A stretch of 64,000 nucleotides of DNA from Notamacropus eugenii (Eukaryota > Chordata > Mammalia > Diprotodontia > Macropodidae): contig NC_092873.1 in assembly GCF_028372415.1 (NCBI RefSeq), positions 348,835,390-348,899,389 on the forward strand, given 5' to 3'. Of this stretch, positions 44,176-57,780 are shown in pieces. How positions within the stretch are numbered: the stretch's first letter is position 1; each line of letters opens with the position of its first letter. A model generated the notes under the pieces. The model searched no databases, had not been told where the DNA came from, and worked only from the letters and a program-made list of their open reading frames with translations. The position numbers and the translations under genes are program-made.

Positions 44176-44919
44176 AGACAGGAGAGACCAAGAGGGCTAA
44201 AGAACCCAGGGGGTTAGAGTGGATAGGGCTCAGGCCCCAGCTGCTCCCTCAGCTGGCTAAAAGAGTAAACAGAAAACGGACAAATGCTTCCTCCTGCCCC
44301 CCACCTTCGGCATATGTTGTCTGAGTACCATGAATAAGAAATCCACTCCTCTCTCCTCCCCCCATTCCCACCCCACCAATCTCTGAGACCATTAATCTAG
44401 GATCTGGTAAAATGCCTTGCCTGAGCGCTCAGCCCATGTTTTGAGTGAGGGCAAACTAGGGATACCCAATAGGGTTGACAGGTCTCTCCACCCTTCCCCA
44501 GAAAGAGTGGAGTAAAAACCTCATTTCCCATGCCTCTCTCTATGGAGTAATAGTTCATATGCTAGCCACCATACCCCTCCAAGTTTCCACTAACATACAC
44601 ATGTAGGAATTTCTCTGCAGCCTGGCACCTTGGGAGATCGGAAGAGTTTTGAAGAAAGCCCCTGTCAGCATCATCACATTTAGAATTAGGACTCAGGAGG
44701 CCTGAATCCCAGAGCTTTGCTGAACCTTGTTTTTCCTGACATTGCCCCTATTCAGATCAGGTCACAATACCCAAAAGTACACACAATCCTTTTCATTCCT
44801 CCAAAAGATAAACCATAAAAGGGGAGGGGTGAGGGAGGAAAGGAGGAAAGCCCTTTAAACTTGGGTCTTACGTATTTTTCAGTATTGAATATAAATCAGT
44901 GGATTTTCCTTTAACATGT

Positions 44920-45100
44920 CAGAGTTGGAATGGACCTTAGAGGTCTTATTTTTCCTCATTTTACACATAGAGAAACTGAGGCCCAGAGAGGGAAAATGTC
45001 TTGTTAAAGGTCATATAGCCAATTACAGACAGTCATGACTTGAAATCATGATTTCTGTCACCTAAAACAGTGCTTTTCCTACTATATTATGTTACAAAAT
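44920..45100 (-). mobile_element. MIR3/L3-type relic
   Basis: CAGAGTTGGAATGGACCTTA, GAGAAACTGAGGCCCAGAGA and AAGGTCATATAGCC. Confidence 0.55.
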
Positions 45101-45235
45101 CAGCATTTTGGGGCCCAAAGAAAAAGAAAAAAAACACACCCCCCAAACAACAACAAAATCTTATTCCACCAGAGACCACAAGGGGGGGATAAAGCCAACA
45201 GCTTGAACTGGCACTAAAGAGAAAGCAGAGACCCG

Positions 45236-45286
45236 ATGAATGAATGAATGAATGAATGAATGAATGAGAATGAATGAATGAATGAA
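45236..45286. repeat. (TGAA)n microsatellite
   Basis: About twelve TGAA units with one GA interruption. Confidence 0.9.
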
Positions 45287-46109
45287 CCTAACAACAAGGC
45301 TCTAGAAGGGAATCTTTAGTTCTTCAAAACTGTGCAAAACTAAAAAACATGATCTAGAACTGTGGGAAGGCTCAATTCTATATAACTCCCCCCGAATTTG
45401 GTTATGTCCTTAAATCCTGTGTGGGTACTGATAGGGAGTAGATGGTGTAAAGCAAAAGCGGTACCATCAGATAAGGCAGAGAAAGGGAGGGAAAGGCCAA
45501 GATGCAAGCATCTGATCTTTTGACTGATAAATGCCTTTACCTGCCGTCTATCCCCAAACGATAGCTTCAAAGAAGGAAGAAGCAATGACCAGTGGACCAG
45601 GCACGTCTTCACACACACCCAAAAATACACACCCCTAACACATTCACACATATTCATTCAGCTCTATTCCACCATAAGCATTCACATCCACATCCCAACT
45701 CACACTTCCTCAGAGTTACAAGCATTCACATTCTCTCTCTGTTTCCCTAACTCTTTTGCTCCAGTTGTGAGTATCATAGGGAATGATGGGAGGTGCTGAA
45801 GGACTTCTTACCTACAACCTGAATGTAGTAAAACAATATAAAAAAACCTCAAAGGAATGTTGAAGACATTCAGTTCCCTGTCCTAACCTGGTTCCCAGAC
45901 AAAAAAAAAAGATAAACTCCTGCTGTGTGAGGCTTTATCTCCTCCCCCACCTCTACCCCAGTATTTCATGTTTCTTTTCTACTAACCTAGGTTCCCAAGG
46001 GGCCAGTCCTTCTAGGCAGCAGGGAAACTTATTATTCTCTCAATGGGAAAATCCATCACTCTTATTCATGTCTTTGCATGGACTGTGTGCGCCTTTCCCC
46101 CACCTTTTC

Positions 46110-46350
46110 AAATTCTTAGTTACTTCCAAGGTTTAACTCAGGTACCACTTCTGGAAAGAGACCTTTCCTGACTCCCTCCTCCCATCAAGTTCTCTCTTCC
46201 CTTGAATTATCTTGCATTTACCTGTTACATGTCATTTCCTTCCAGTAAATTGTAAACTCCTTGATGTCCAAGTTCTACTTAGCTTTTGTCTTTGTACCCG
46301 AAGCCCCAGGCATAGTTCCTGGTACATAATAGATACCTAGTGCACATTTG
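46110..46350 (+). mobile_element. L2 3' end
   Basis: CCAAGGTTTAACTCAGGTAC, GAGACCTTTCCTGACTCCCT, GTAAATTGTAAACTCCTTGA. Confidence 0.6.
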
Positions 46351-46479
46351 TTGGGACTATAAGTGGTTTGGGGGAGTGAGCAGTTTTAGGTATCTAGATT
46401 GCTGAGTTCCCATTCCCACAGTCAAAAGATGGAAAATCAAGATATGTCATTTGTCCTGTGGCCCAATGTATCCTTTGGG

Positions 46480-46700
46480 TAAAGGCTATTGATCAAATGA
46501 AATAATAAATGTAAAGTGCTTAGTAAACACTATTCTTCTATATAATAATCATCATCATTATTGTGATCAAAACCCACCTCTGGGGAGTGATAATAATAAT
46601 ATGATGTTACACAATAATAAATGATAACATTGATAAAATGACAAATAATATAATAAATAACAATAATTATAAATATTGTTGTCATTGTATTCCTTTTCCT
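46480..46700. repeat. AT-rich (ATA/ATAA) tract with MIR end
   Basis: Repeated AATAATAAT and ATAATAAATAACAATAATTA words. A MIR 3' end (AAATGTAAAGTGCTTAGTAA) opens it. Confidence 0.5.
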
Positions 46701-46744
46701 GGCCTATCTTACAAGACCAGGCAGGAACTGGAATGGATTTTGAT

Positions 46745-47470
46745 AAAAAAAGAATGATAATGATAGCTCACATTGATATACAGTTGTATAGTTACAAAGA
46801 ATATTACATACATTGTCTCTTTCTCTCATCATAAGAACCCTGTTGTTGAAGAAGCTGTATTGTATGACAGTAGAGTATTGGACAAATTCTACCTCTGGCA
46901 TTTATCAGCTGTGTGCTCCTGGGTAAGTCATTTCAACTCTTTCTAAACTTCAGTTACTCTTTTTAAAGATTCAGCCATAACTGTAATACCTATGTGGTAG
47001 GGGATCAAATGAAATCATCTATTTAAATTACTTTAAACACTTTTTAAACACCAGCTATCACCAACATAGGGCAGTTAGGTGGCACAGTGGATAAAGCACC
47101 AGGCCTGGCATCAGAAAAACTTGAGTCCAAATTTGGCCTCAGATATTTATTGGCTGTGTGACCCTGGGCACTTAACCCTGTTTGCCTCAGTTTCCTCATT
47201 TGTAAAATAAGCTAGAGAAAGAAATGGCAAATCACTCCAGCATCTTTGCCAATAAAACTCCAAATGGGGCTATGAAGACTTGGAAACAACTGAACAGTAA
47301 AATCACTAACATCCCCATTTGTAAAAATTTTGAGAAATTATTATTATCCCCAGGTGAGAAAACTGATCAGACTGGTGAAACATCTTTCAGGGTTACACAG
47401 CTAATAAATGAGAGCCAGGACTCAAATCCAGGTCTTCTGACTAAATATAGGACTGTTTCCATGACCCCCC
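46745..47470 (-). mobile_element. MIR split by two further SINEs
   Basis: Minus MIR halves at 46745-46845 and 47320-47470 (TATTATCCCCAGGTGAGAAA) enclose a plus-strand MIR (46850-47060) and an RTE-tailed SINE (47069-47300). Confidence 0.55.
47069..47300 (+). mobile_element. tRNA-headed SINE with RTE tail
   Basis: GGGCAGTTAGGTGGCACAGT, CTGTTTGCCTCAGTTTCCTC, GGCAAATCACTCCAGCATCT and GGAAACAACTGAACAGTAAA. Confidence 0.85.
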
Positions 47471-47829
47471 AAACCTCCAGGTGGTAGAGTGTGGCCCCTG
47501 TCTGGGGTTCAAAGAAAGAATTAAGATAGGGAAAGAGATTGATTCAGGATCTGGGGCATGATTGATTTGAGGATTTCCAGGTTCGGGTGTCCTCACCCAA
47601 ACTAGCCAGTGATGGCCACATGATACCAGACCAACAAATAGAGTGTCCAGGAGCTTAGGCCTCTACTGTTCCCTCCTCTCAAAGGAAAAAGCAAACAGTA
47701 GGTTTTCTCTCCCCAGGGTATATGATCACCATCCTCTTGAGAAAGTCTACAGTCCTGGAGGGTTCCGCTTTCTAGGATTTGGACAGGGCACTCACCCTTA
47801 CCCATCTAGATCCTTGGAGGCAGCAGAAA

Positions 47830-48010
47830 CAGTGCTGGCGGCATCTATTGGTCCAGGCTCGAAGGCCAAGATGGTTGTTAATTAAAGTGCTGGCACCAGA
47901 TCCTCTCTGCAAAGTTTGAAGCCGTTATTTTCCACTCCAGCGAAGCGGGGAAAATCCGGCTGGGCTCACAGAGACACCAAGCCGAGCCAGAGGGAGCCAT
48001 CTTTCAGGAT
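47830..48010. promoter_or_regulatory. Candidate conserved non-coding element F
   Basis: Unique CpG-bearing block: GAAGGCCAAGATGGTTGT (YY1-like), TTAATTAA at 47878, then AAGCCGTTATTTTCCACTCC and GCGAAGCGGGGAAAATCCGG. It is about 3 kb upstream of the C1QL1 start. Confidence 0.4.
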
Positions 48011-48257
48011 GGGAGCTGAGGGGCGCACTAGAATAAGCTTGCCTCTCCTTAGTGGCATATGTTATGGGGGCACAACCCCCCCAGCCTGGTTGGAAAGGGA
48101 AGGGCGGTCAGAGAGGAGGAACGTCTCTTCCAACAGCTCCTGGATGGAGAGGAGAAACATAGAGCATTACACAGAAGGGAACTTGGGGGACAAACCCCAA
48201 AGATTTTAGGAAAGAAGGAGGAGATTCTGAGATGTCAGTTTGGGGTTATGTTGTCTA

Positions 48258-48450
48258 TACAAATCATAGAATCATAGGATAGATCTGGAAGGAGGTTGAG
48301 GAGGTTTAACTTTAGGAAGCTACTTTATACGGAGGAGGAAACTGAGACCAGGAAGAGAAAATAACTTGCCGAAGGCTACATTGTCACTAAGTGGTTGAGC
48401 AAGAACTTGGGCATAGGTCTTTTGATTTAAAAACCAGGGGCCTGTCCAGT
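48258..48450 (-). mobile_element. MIR3/L3-type relic
   Basis: AATCATAGAATCATAGGATA, GAGGAGGAAACTGAGACCAG and AACTTGCCGAAGGCTACA. Confidence 0.55.
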
Positions 48451-49900
48451 ACTGTGCGCTACTTCTCCATGTGCTAATGACAAAGCAAATTTATATCTAG
48501 TGCTTGAGTCAACAACTCTTCCATCCTTACCCATAAACCTGAAGCTCCAGCTAGCAACAACTAGGTGAAGTCTAATGGGGATTTTGTTCTCCACTCCTGA
48601 TGGGAAAGGATGAGTTCTGAAGCCCTGAATAGCACTGCATTCCTTCATCCCTTTCCTTCCTGGACTTCATCCTGGCATTCAGCATCCCCATTATACCCAT
48701 ATTCTCTGGCACTTAGCCCCCCACTTTGGGAGCTGAGGACAGTTTAAAATGCTCTCCAACTCAAGACTCAGGGGGAAAAAATCCCTGGACACATTTTGAA
48801 AGTTTCCAACCTTGGGACTAAACATCACATCAGTCATGCCTTCAGTGCAGCCCTTTGGTCAAGGAGTTCAGAAATACCTGAGAAAAGCTTGGTTCCTGGG
48901 GAGAGTGTCTTCCATCAGGAGGGGGAAGGGTAGGGTGAAGAGAATTCAGCAACCTCACACCCTGGTGATTTCTCAGAGACTTGATTTTTACTCCCTGGCC
49001 TGGTTGGAGAGGGCCTCTGGGAGGGAAGGCAGGAGAGAAGGGCACTCACCCTTCAGCCAGGAAAGGAGGCATCGCTTGAAATGGCAGAGCCCCTGTTGGG
49101 CAAGATAAACAGAGGGTGGGTGGGGGAAGCAGTAGAGCAGTGCAGCTCTCTGCCTCAAATAATGTGACAAATATTTTGATGGAAGGAGACACATCTCAGT
49201 TTATGCAACCTAAACACTTTAATGCAATAGAGAAAAGGGGAGCAACCCAAACTTAATGGGAAAAAGGAGCTGAGTGATGAGATGTGGGAGGCTGGGGGGT
49301 TTGGGAGTGGAAGGCGTAGGGGGTGGGAGATTAACCCCTTGAATTCCAAAGGGTTCCCTCTGTATACACTGCAGTCTTAGAAGGGACTAGCACCTGTAGA
49401 AAAGCTCTTTTATTCGGACATTGGGGAAACAGATCAAATCCGTTAATTTTCTCCTGGGGGTGTGTGGTGGTGGTGGTATTTCTCCACTGGCAGTAAATTC
49501 AGGGTTGGGGATGGGGGAGTGCTTCAGAGCGAAATAAAAAGGAAGGGTGGTGTGGCCAGTTTCTTGCTGGGAGCCAAGTATGAAAGGAAGGTGCTGGAGG
49601 ATTGGAGGTGATGGGAAATGCCTCTCTGTCTTCAGAGGTTTTGTCCCCGGGTGGCAGATGTGTCAACAACCTGGCTGTCAATTCAAGGGATCAGGGGGCC
49701 TCTTCTAGAGCAGCCCAGGCTCTTCCAGAAGCACTCAGGCTGGAATCAAAGCTTTCCACTAGGCGCTGATCAGTCAGGCCACTATGGATGAAATGTTGGT
49801 TTTCACAGCCTATTAGATCCAAGTAATCCCATCTCATTTCCATCTCTTCCCACACTGCAAGAGCCCCGGGCTGTGGCCCCTGCTTGTCGGACTTACCCCA
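48450..49900. other. C1QL1 5' flank, no gene seen
   Basis: Unique, moderately G-rich, no CpG island. It may hold proximal regulatory sites that cannot be singled out. Confidence 0.4.
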
Positions 49901-50171
49901 TCCTGCCTTTATCCCATCTCCTCCTTCCCTCCTCTCCCTTCTCTGCCCTTCCTTTTCTCTGCCTTCTCTTTTTCCCACCTGTCTCATTATCCCTCCTCCG
50001 CCTATCCTCCTATCCTTTCCTTCTTAAATACAAGAAGCGAAAGCCCTTTGAGAACCTCCAAAGCTCGACACAAATGAAAGCGGATTGATATCACCATCAT
50101 GACTACCCTAGTACTCATCACTCTTTGTCCACTTCAGTTCTCACTTTGTCGTGTGCCTGTCTCTTTGAGCT

Positions 50172-50212
<41 letters not shown>

Positions 50213-50460
50213 TCTCCCCCCCTCCTCTGTCAAGACAGACACTTTGTTAGTCTCAATCCTTTTTTGTCCTTTTCCGAGTCTTTATTTACTGTCTTCTTCC
50301 CTGTTGGTCACTCTCTGTTTTCCTATCTTTCTCCCTCTTTCCTTCTTGGTATATCTGTCTAACTCCTTCCCCTCCCCCGTTTTTAGTCTAGATTTCTCCC
50401 TCTCTCTCTTTTTTAATGTGTCCGTTGGTTTCTTTCCTCGTCTCTCTCGTAGCACCCCCT
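49900..50460. repeat. Pyrimidine-rich tract with (TC)n core
   Basis: Pyrimidine-dominated DNA upstream of the promoter, with a (TC)n of about 20 units at 50175-50217. Leu/Ser-rich plus ORFs and charged minus ORFs over it are artefacts. Confidence 0.75.
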
Positions 50461-50524
50461 CCTCCTCAGCCCCTACCCGTTCCCCCTCTCCGGAGGCGGG
50501 TCCCAGCCTCCTGCAGCCCAATTG

Positions 50525-51573
<1,049 letters not shown>

Positions 51574-51694
51574 TAAGTGAGGACGGAGAAACTTTAGCAC
51601 AGGGTCACTGACGTAGGGGGCTGTCAGGGCGTGGGGGTGAGGAAGTGACTGGCAATAGGGAGTTCGGGCTCTGCGATGGTACGGTGTGTAGAAA

Positions 51695-51860
51695 GCAGTG
51701 GATTCGGAGCAAGTACCTGGGTTTTAGTCTTCGTTTTTGCTGCTGTGACCTTGGACAATTCACTTCCCTTCTCAGGGCCTCAGTTTCCTTCTCTGTATAA
51801 TGAGTAGGTTGGAGTAGATGTTCTTTAAATTCTCTTCCAGGTGTAAATCCTAGAATCCGA
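51695..51860 (+). mobile_element. MIR3/L3-type relic in intron 1
   Basis: GCTGTGACCTTGGACAATTC, GGCCTCAGTTTCCTTCTCTG and ATTCTCTTCCAGGTGTAAAT. Confidence 0.5.
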
Positions 51861-53367
51861 AGAGGGGAACGACAGGTGGGCACTGAGAGTGGGTGGGGAG
51901 GGCCCAGGGGAAAAAATGCCTAGAGAATGCCCGGCTTAGGATCGCCAGGGCACACAGGGCTTTAGAGCTGGAAACCCACCCTCCCGGGCCCTATAGCCTT
52001 TCCGGGCTTTCTGGCCGACCTTCTTTCAGGTAGAAAGATACTGAGTAAATCAGCATCCAGCCGCGTCCCCATCCCCCAGGACTTAGCAGGGTAGTCCCTG
52101 TGGGAAAAGTTTTCCTCCCAGAGACATGGTTTGCGGGTGTCTGAGTTCTGCTGCAGTTCCTCTCTCCTCCTTATTTGCTTGGGATGGGGGGAAGGGTGGC
52201 ATCCAAAAATCCTGCCCAGGAGAGTCTTTCCCCTTTTGCCTCCTACTTCGAATCCCCAGGAGCCTCTAAACCTGGGATCGAACTTAGAAATGCAGGAAGC
52301 TGTGGCTGCCTTCTTCACCTTGAGGGAGAAGGGAAAGAGGAAAGCTTCTAATGCCACCTCCCCTGCCCTGTCCCAGCCCCCAAATTCATTCCATAATTAT
52401 TCCTTTGACGGAGTCTGGGCTGAAATGTCCCTCATGGCTGTCCACTGACCTAGGGATTAGGGTCGATGGTCAAGCTAAATACTCAGATTGTGGGGGCAGG
52501 AGAAAAGGGCTCTCAAGCAACTGAGCAGAGTAGGGAAGGACTGCATTGGGACCTTAGCGTCAGATTATTCTTTTCTCTCAAATAGCCCTTGCCTTCTCAG
52601 ACTCTGCCTGCCAAAATGAGGTTCATAAGTGCAGCTAAAGGTGGAGGGGGTGGAGATCAGGAAAAAGTCATGGTGGTACGTTTGTGTCCCTGTCTTATAT
52701 CCTTTCTTATTCTTCTTTCATCTCTGCCCTCAGTTGCTAAATTGGGCAAACCTCAGGCCCCTGTAAGGGGTTGGCCTTGATTAGAACGCAGTTCTGCTTA
52801 TTAATCACCAATAAAAGATTCAGCAATGTCACCTTTGAATCCTGAGCCCCGAGTTTCTCCTTTTTCCCAAAGAAAGTTTGAATTCAGAGCTTTCAGGGGT
52901 TGGGATGAAGGGCTGTGAGCTTGGTCTTTCCAAGACAAATGAGATATCCACACTTCTCAGCCCTGCCCCATCACTGGGTGGCCTGAGGGGAGGTGCCTAA
53001 TGCTAAAAATACACTAATATCACTTATGGAGAAATAATGACAGCTTACTTCCATCACCAAACAGAAAAACAGCCTTACATTCAGGCAAGGGGCATGGTCT
53101 GGGCAGAGCCTGGCAAATCGGGGCCCTACTCTTTGAGATGGCATGTGGGGATGGGGAGAAGTTCAGGGGCAGTGAATGACTCAGGGATGCAGCCAGTGGG
53201 GGAGGAGAGAGTCCCACCATTTGGAGGCACAGACACCTTTAAGCCTTTAATCAATGCCTACAACCCCACCCACATGATCATTCTCTAGACCCCTGACACT
53301 AGCCCTGACACACACTTCTCCACCCAGTCAAGCTGTCCTTTTGTTCATGATATTCATTCTAACCAGG

Positions 53368-53395
53368 TTTTGTTTTTTTTTGGGGGGGGGGGGGA
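53368..53395. repeat. (T)n(G)n homopolymer pair
   Basis: GTTTTGTTTTTTTTT passes straight into a G13 run. Confidence 0.8.
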
Positions 53396-54204
53396 ATTTA
53401 ATGTGATGTGCTCCAAGTCAGCACCCTCTCCACCTTCTCCCTTCCAGAACAACCCTGGATGTGGGCACCTGGGACTAGCCTCATAGGAAGATACAAGAAG
53501 AAGGAAGAGACAGGGAAAGGAGCAGAGATGGGAGGAGGGATAGGGAACACGGATTGGGAGAAAGGGAAAAAGAAAGGGACCAGGGGAGGAGCAGCAGATT
53601 TAAGGATGAGCCAATAGGGAAAGTTGTTGTGTGAGAGAAGGAATTCTTTCCTTTTCCCCCTGGTTCTCTACCCTAAAGCCCAAGACAAAGGGTTTCCAAT
53701 CATTGTCCAGAAGTTGGTCTTTCCCCAAATCTTCATTCTTCTCTGCTGGGGGTGTCTTCCTGGATACTCTGGGAAGACCATTCATTTCTGTTATTGACTT
53801 CTTCTCCTAGCGCTGAGGTCCAGCCTGCACTTTTTGTTTTCTATTTGTGGATGCTCAGATTCTCCTCAAACCCTCTCATCTCCCTGACCACCACCCCACA
53901 TCCCTGAACTCTCTCGAAAGAATGGGTGGACAGGTCCTTAGATTTAGACCCCAGACAGTTGTAGACTCCTAAACTGAATCCTTGGGTGTGGGGGCAGGGA
54001 GGAGGAAGTGTTGGCTTTGACCCAGCCATGTGTTAGGCAATGCAGTTATAAGATAGAAGGTTGTTCCACCAGTACCCAGGTCATTTATAGGGGCTAAAGA
54101 GAAGGGCTTTACAACCTTGGAGTATATAAAGGGGTGTGGAAGTCTATTGGGTATGGGGCATAAAAGGAATTCAGCACCTGTGGCCAGTATTAGGGACTAA
54201 GAGA

Positions 54205-54360
54205 AGAGGGATTCTGATCCTAATTCTGCCACTGTGTGACCTTGGGCAGGTTATTTCCCTGCTCTGGGCCCCAGTTTCCTCTTCTGAATAACGAATAGAT
54301 TGGACTAAATGATCTCTAAGGTCCCTTTCAGTCCAAAAATTCTGCAATACTGATTCTAGA
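54205..54360 (+). mobile_element. MIR relic in intron 1
   Basis: CCACTGTGTGACCTTGGGCA, CCCCAGTTTCCTCTTCTGAA and GATCTCTAAGGTCCCTTTCA. Confidence 0.55.
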
Positions 54361-55039
54361 AGAATAAGTGGGTGGTTTTTTTTTCAAACAGGAAAAAGGG
54401 AAGACTATTGAGATGTGGTTTTTAGAGGAGACTGAGGCAAGAATTAGCTTAATATAGGAAGGCAGTATAAAAAAGATCTGGCTTCTTCCCTTCTAGTGGG
54501 TTCAGGAATGTGTGTTTTGCCTCTAAAGCCCAAGGAAAGATTCAGCCACAACTGGTGACCAGAGGTGAACTATGTCAGTCATGGCCCAGGAATCCATTTG
54601 AACAGAGATGTTGTAAGGGAGGCAGCCCCATCATCTCTCCAAAGAAAATGAAATACATTTACCCTGTACTAAGGTTTAGTTTACAAATAGTGTTGGAGTA
54701 GAAGACTAGGAGAGGCTTGCCTGAGAAGCCACTCTATACATCTAGGCCATCAGTAGGATCTGCTTACTGAGGGAGCACAGCATCTGCTCATGAGTCAAGA
54801 GAATTTAAGGGACGATTCTTCAGTGGATGGCTTCTTTAAAGTCCCTACTCAAGTCCAGGGCAGGTGAACCCCAAATAAGCGTACTGAACAAGAGAAATTT
54901 CAATAACACCACAAATGCATAATTCAAGAAATAGAAGAAATAGAAATGATTAGGCTGTTTTCAGCATTTTTTCTATGGAACTGACCCCAGTAACATTGTT
55001 TCCCCTTTTCATGGGCCTACTTCACAACCTTAACCTTTC

Positions 55040-55200
55040 ATCTTAGACCCAGGGTAGAAAGGAACGTTAGAGGCAATTTAGCCCAACCTTTCATTTGACA
55101 GATAAAGTAACTGAGTCCCAGGGAGATTAACTGACTTGTCCAAAGTGACAGAGGTAGTAAGTTTCAGAGGAATTATTTGAACATAGATCCTTTTACTCCA
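55040..55200 (-). mobile_element. MIR3/L3-type relic in intron 1
   Basis: GAAAGGAACGTTAGAGGCAA, GATAAAGTAACTGAGTCCCA. Confidence 0.45.
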
Positions 55201-55202
55201 GA

Positions 55203-55398
55203 CATCTTTATATACTGCCTCCTGTTTTTCAGTTTCCCCTCCAGGGAACTGGTCAAAAGGAGGTGACCTCAGTCCTGCAAGAGACTGAGGCCAATTGGGC
55301 AGTGGCTGAAATTCCCAGTTCTCTTCCTTCATGGGAATCATAGAATCTTAGATTTGGAAGGGACACCAGAGACTATCTAGCTTAACCCTACCTAAGCA
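55203..55398 (+). repeat. Intronic local duplication 1, copy A
   Basis: TTTATATACTGCCTCC..CAGTTTCCCCTCCAGGGAAC..AAAAGGAGGTGACCTCAGTC..GACTATCTAGCTTAACCCTA aligns in order with 57042-57234. Contains a CR1/L3 end (AATCATAGAATCTTAGATTT). Confidence 0.7.
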
Positions 55399-55399
55399 A

Positions 55400-55640
55400 G
55401 AAGGGGTAACATGGACTTGTAGTCAGGAAGATATGAGTTCAAATCCTGCATCATACACTCACACCTTACTTGAATAAAACATGAATAGCTTTATGATCCT
55501 AGGCAAGTCGCTGAAACCTCTTTGAGCCTCAATTTCCTTATCTGTAAAAAGTGGGTCTTGTTGTAAAGGTCACACATGATAATATATGTAAACTTTACAA
55601 ACCTTAAAGTCAAATGGAAATGCAAGTTTTTATTATGTAC
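55400..55640 (+). mobile_element. MIR relic in intron 1
   Basis: GAGTTCAAATCCTGCATCAT, GATCCTAGGCAAGTCGCTGA and CAATTTCCTTATCTGTAAAA. It interrupts the CR1/L3 piece, which seems to resume at 55655 (GTGGTTATCCAGCC). Confidence 0.55.
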
Positions 55641-57041
55641 TCTACATTATCACCAACAAGTGGTTATCCAGCCTCCACTAGAATACCAGACATCCAGTAA
55701 ATGGGTCTCTTTTGTTCCCTTTCCTGATCTCCCTCATCATTTAGTAATCCCAAATACCTTCCTCCTTTCTGTCTCTGAGGTCCTGATTCTGGAGGTTCAG
55801 TTTCCTGTCCTTTGGAATAAGACTGGAATAGCATAAATCTTGATGCCTCATTAGACAATTAGGATGATTTCAAGAACAACCATAGTAATTAATAAACAAT
55901 AATCATAATATTTCTAGATGCCTTGTCATATCACCAGGAGATTTCTAATGCAAGATTATTATATCATTCATTCAACAAATATTAAGATGGATTTGATTAT
56001 TAAAAATATACTGTCTTAATGATTTAAGGCCATATTAATCTGAGTAATAAAAATAAATACCAGTAATGTATTAGCAGAGATAACAACAAGCATACGTAAT
56101 GATAAATGACACTAAGATCAGGGAGAGAACACCAAAAGTTAGCTGCTTATTTCTCGGGAGTACTCAGCATTTCAAAACCTTTCCCCAATATTAAACCCAC
56201 CCAAAGCCCTTATTTCTTCATCATATCAAAAATCTAAACTGAAAGTATCAGTGGTAAAAACAGAATCTTCTCATTCATCTCCCAGATGGAGAAACTAAGT
56301 TTCCCCACCCTACCCCAATCTTCCCCTGGGTAAGCCCACTACAGAGTGATTATGAAACCAACCAGAAGTTTTTCCACATACAGCCTGGAATGTGTCAGGG
56401 AAAAGGGACCAGAATTTGGATGTTTGGGCATTAAATGAATGGCATGCAAAAAAATGCACTCCATCACTGACCTGAACTACTTCTTTGAGTCCAGGGGAGG
56501 CAGTCAGTTCTCTGGTAGTACTCTGCCCCTCAATTGGCTATCTTAGGATCATAAATTGGAAGGACAGTAGATTGGGGAGAATTAGGGAAGGGAGCAGAAC
56601 AAAAAGGACTCATTCTGCTTCTTAAAGGATCAGAGATGTTTCTAAGGTTATAGGCAAGAACAATGACTAAATGTCTCTCTTGCTTCTATGAGGCTGGCAT
56701 TAAGATTATTTCATCCCTTTCCACATCCTCAAGTGACTCCAGATCCTGGGATTCAAGACTCAGTGACCCCAACTGTTACAGGAAAAGGCAGAACAGGGAC
56801 TCACCTTTCCCCTGGGCCACAGCTAGAATCCCCTACAACCATACGTACATCCCCTACAGTCCAACGCAAAGGGACATTTTCATGAGAGGGAATGCAGAAC
56901 AGGGAAGAGGGTGAGGGCAACCCTTCAGAATGGGCAGTGGGGAAGTAGCTACCCTTCCCTTTGTCACACCAGTGGGTGAGGGTCAGGGAGCTTCAGATAT
57001 AAGATTTCCCCAAAGTCCTGGTTCAGTTTTAAGTTTAATAC

Positions 57042-57234
57042 TTTTATATACTGCTTCCCACACGTCAGTTTCCCCTCTAGGGACCAGATCAAAAGGATGT
57101 GACCTCAGCCCTGCTACAGATTGAGAGTAGTTGGACAGTTGCTGCAAATTCCCCATTCAGTTCCTCTGTAGAAATCATAGTCTCAGAATTAGAAGGGACA
57201 TCAGAGGCTATCTAGTCCAATCCTACCTAAGCAG
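57042..57234 (+). repeat. Intronic local duplication 1, copy B
   Basis: TTTATATACTGCTTCC..CAGTTTCCCCTCTAGGGACC..AAAAGGATGTGACCTCAGCC..GGCTATCTAGTCCAATCCTA, collinear with copy A. Confidence 0.7.
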
Positions 57235-57239
57235 ATATT

Positions 57240-57440
57240 AAGCTTTAATAGCTTGAACTGTGCCAAGACTTTGAGGATACCCTGTATTATCCCACTTGAT
57301 CCTCACTTGGGGAGGGCAAGCAATGTATTAAGCCCATTTTACAGATGAAACAACTTGCCCACAGTCACATATGTAGTGAGTAGCACAACTGGTACTCTAA
57401 CCCAGATTGGCTGATTCCAAGTTCAATACTCTTTCTAGTT
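57240..57440 (-). mobile_element. MIR relic in intron 1
   Basis: CCCATTTTACAGATGAAACA, ACTTGCCCACAGTCACAT and TGATTCCAAGTTCAATACTC. Confidence 0.5.
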
Positions 57441-57780
57441 CCTTAAGTTGCCTTCAAAAGCAAAGAACCTAACAGACTCATGAACCTGAGATTTAAAGTC
57501 TCAAGATAAACCAGAGAAGGAGAAAATACATTGACTGGCATGCCCATTCCTTGCACTGAGCTGCTGATGCCTCACTCCTTTTTGTTGTCTCTTCACTTCT
57601 ATCCCCGAAAGGAAGAAGGAACCATCTCCAAAGGTGGAGAATCTTAGAGGGAAGAGACCATATGGCCATATCCCTGGTCATGGGTTAGGTGGGGTCTACA
57701 AACTCAACTTCCATTTGAGTGGGAGATGGAGGGAATTCTAAGTCTTAGTGTAGTTTTTAAGCTAGCTTGAAACTAGCATC

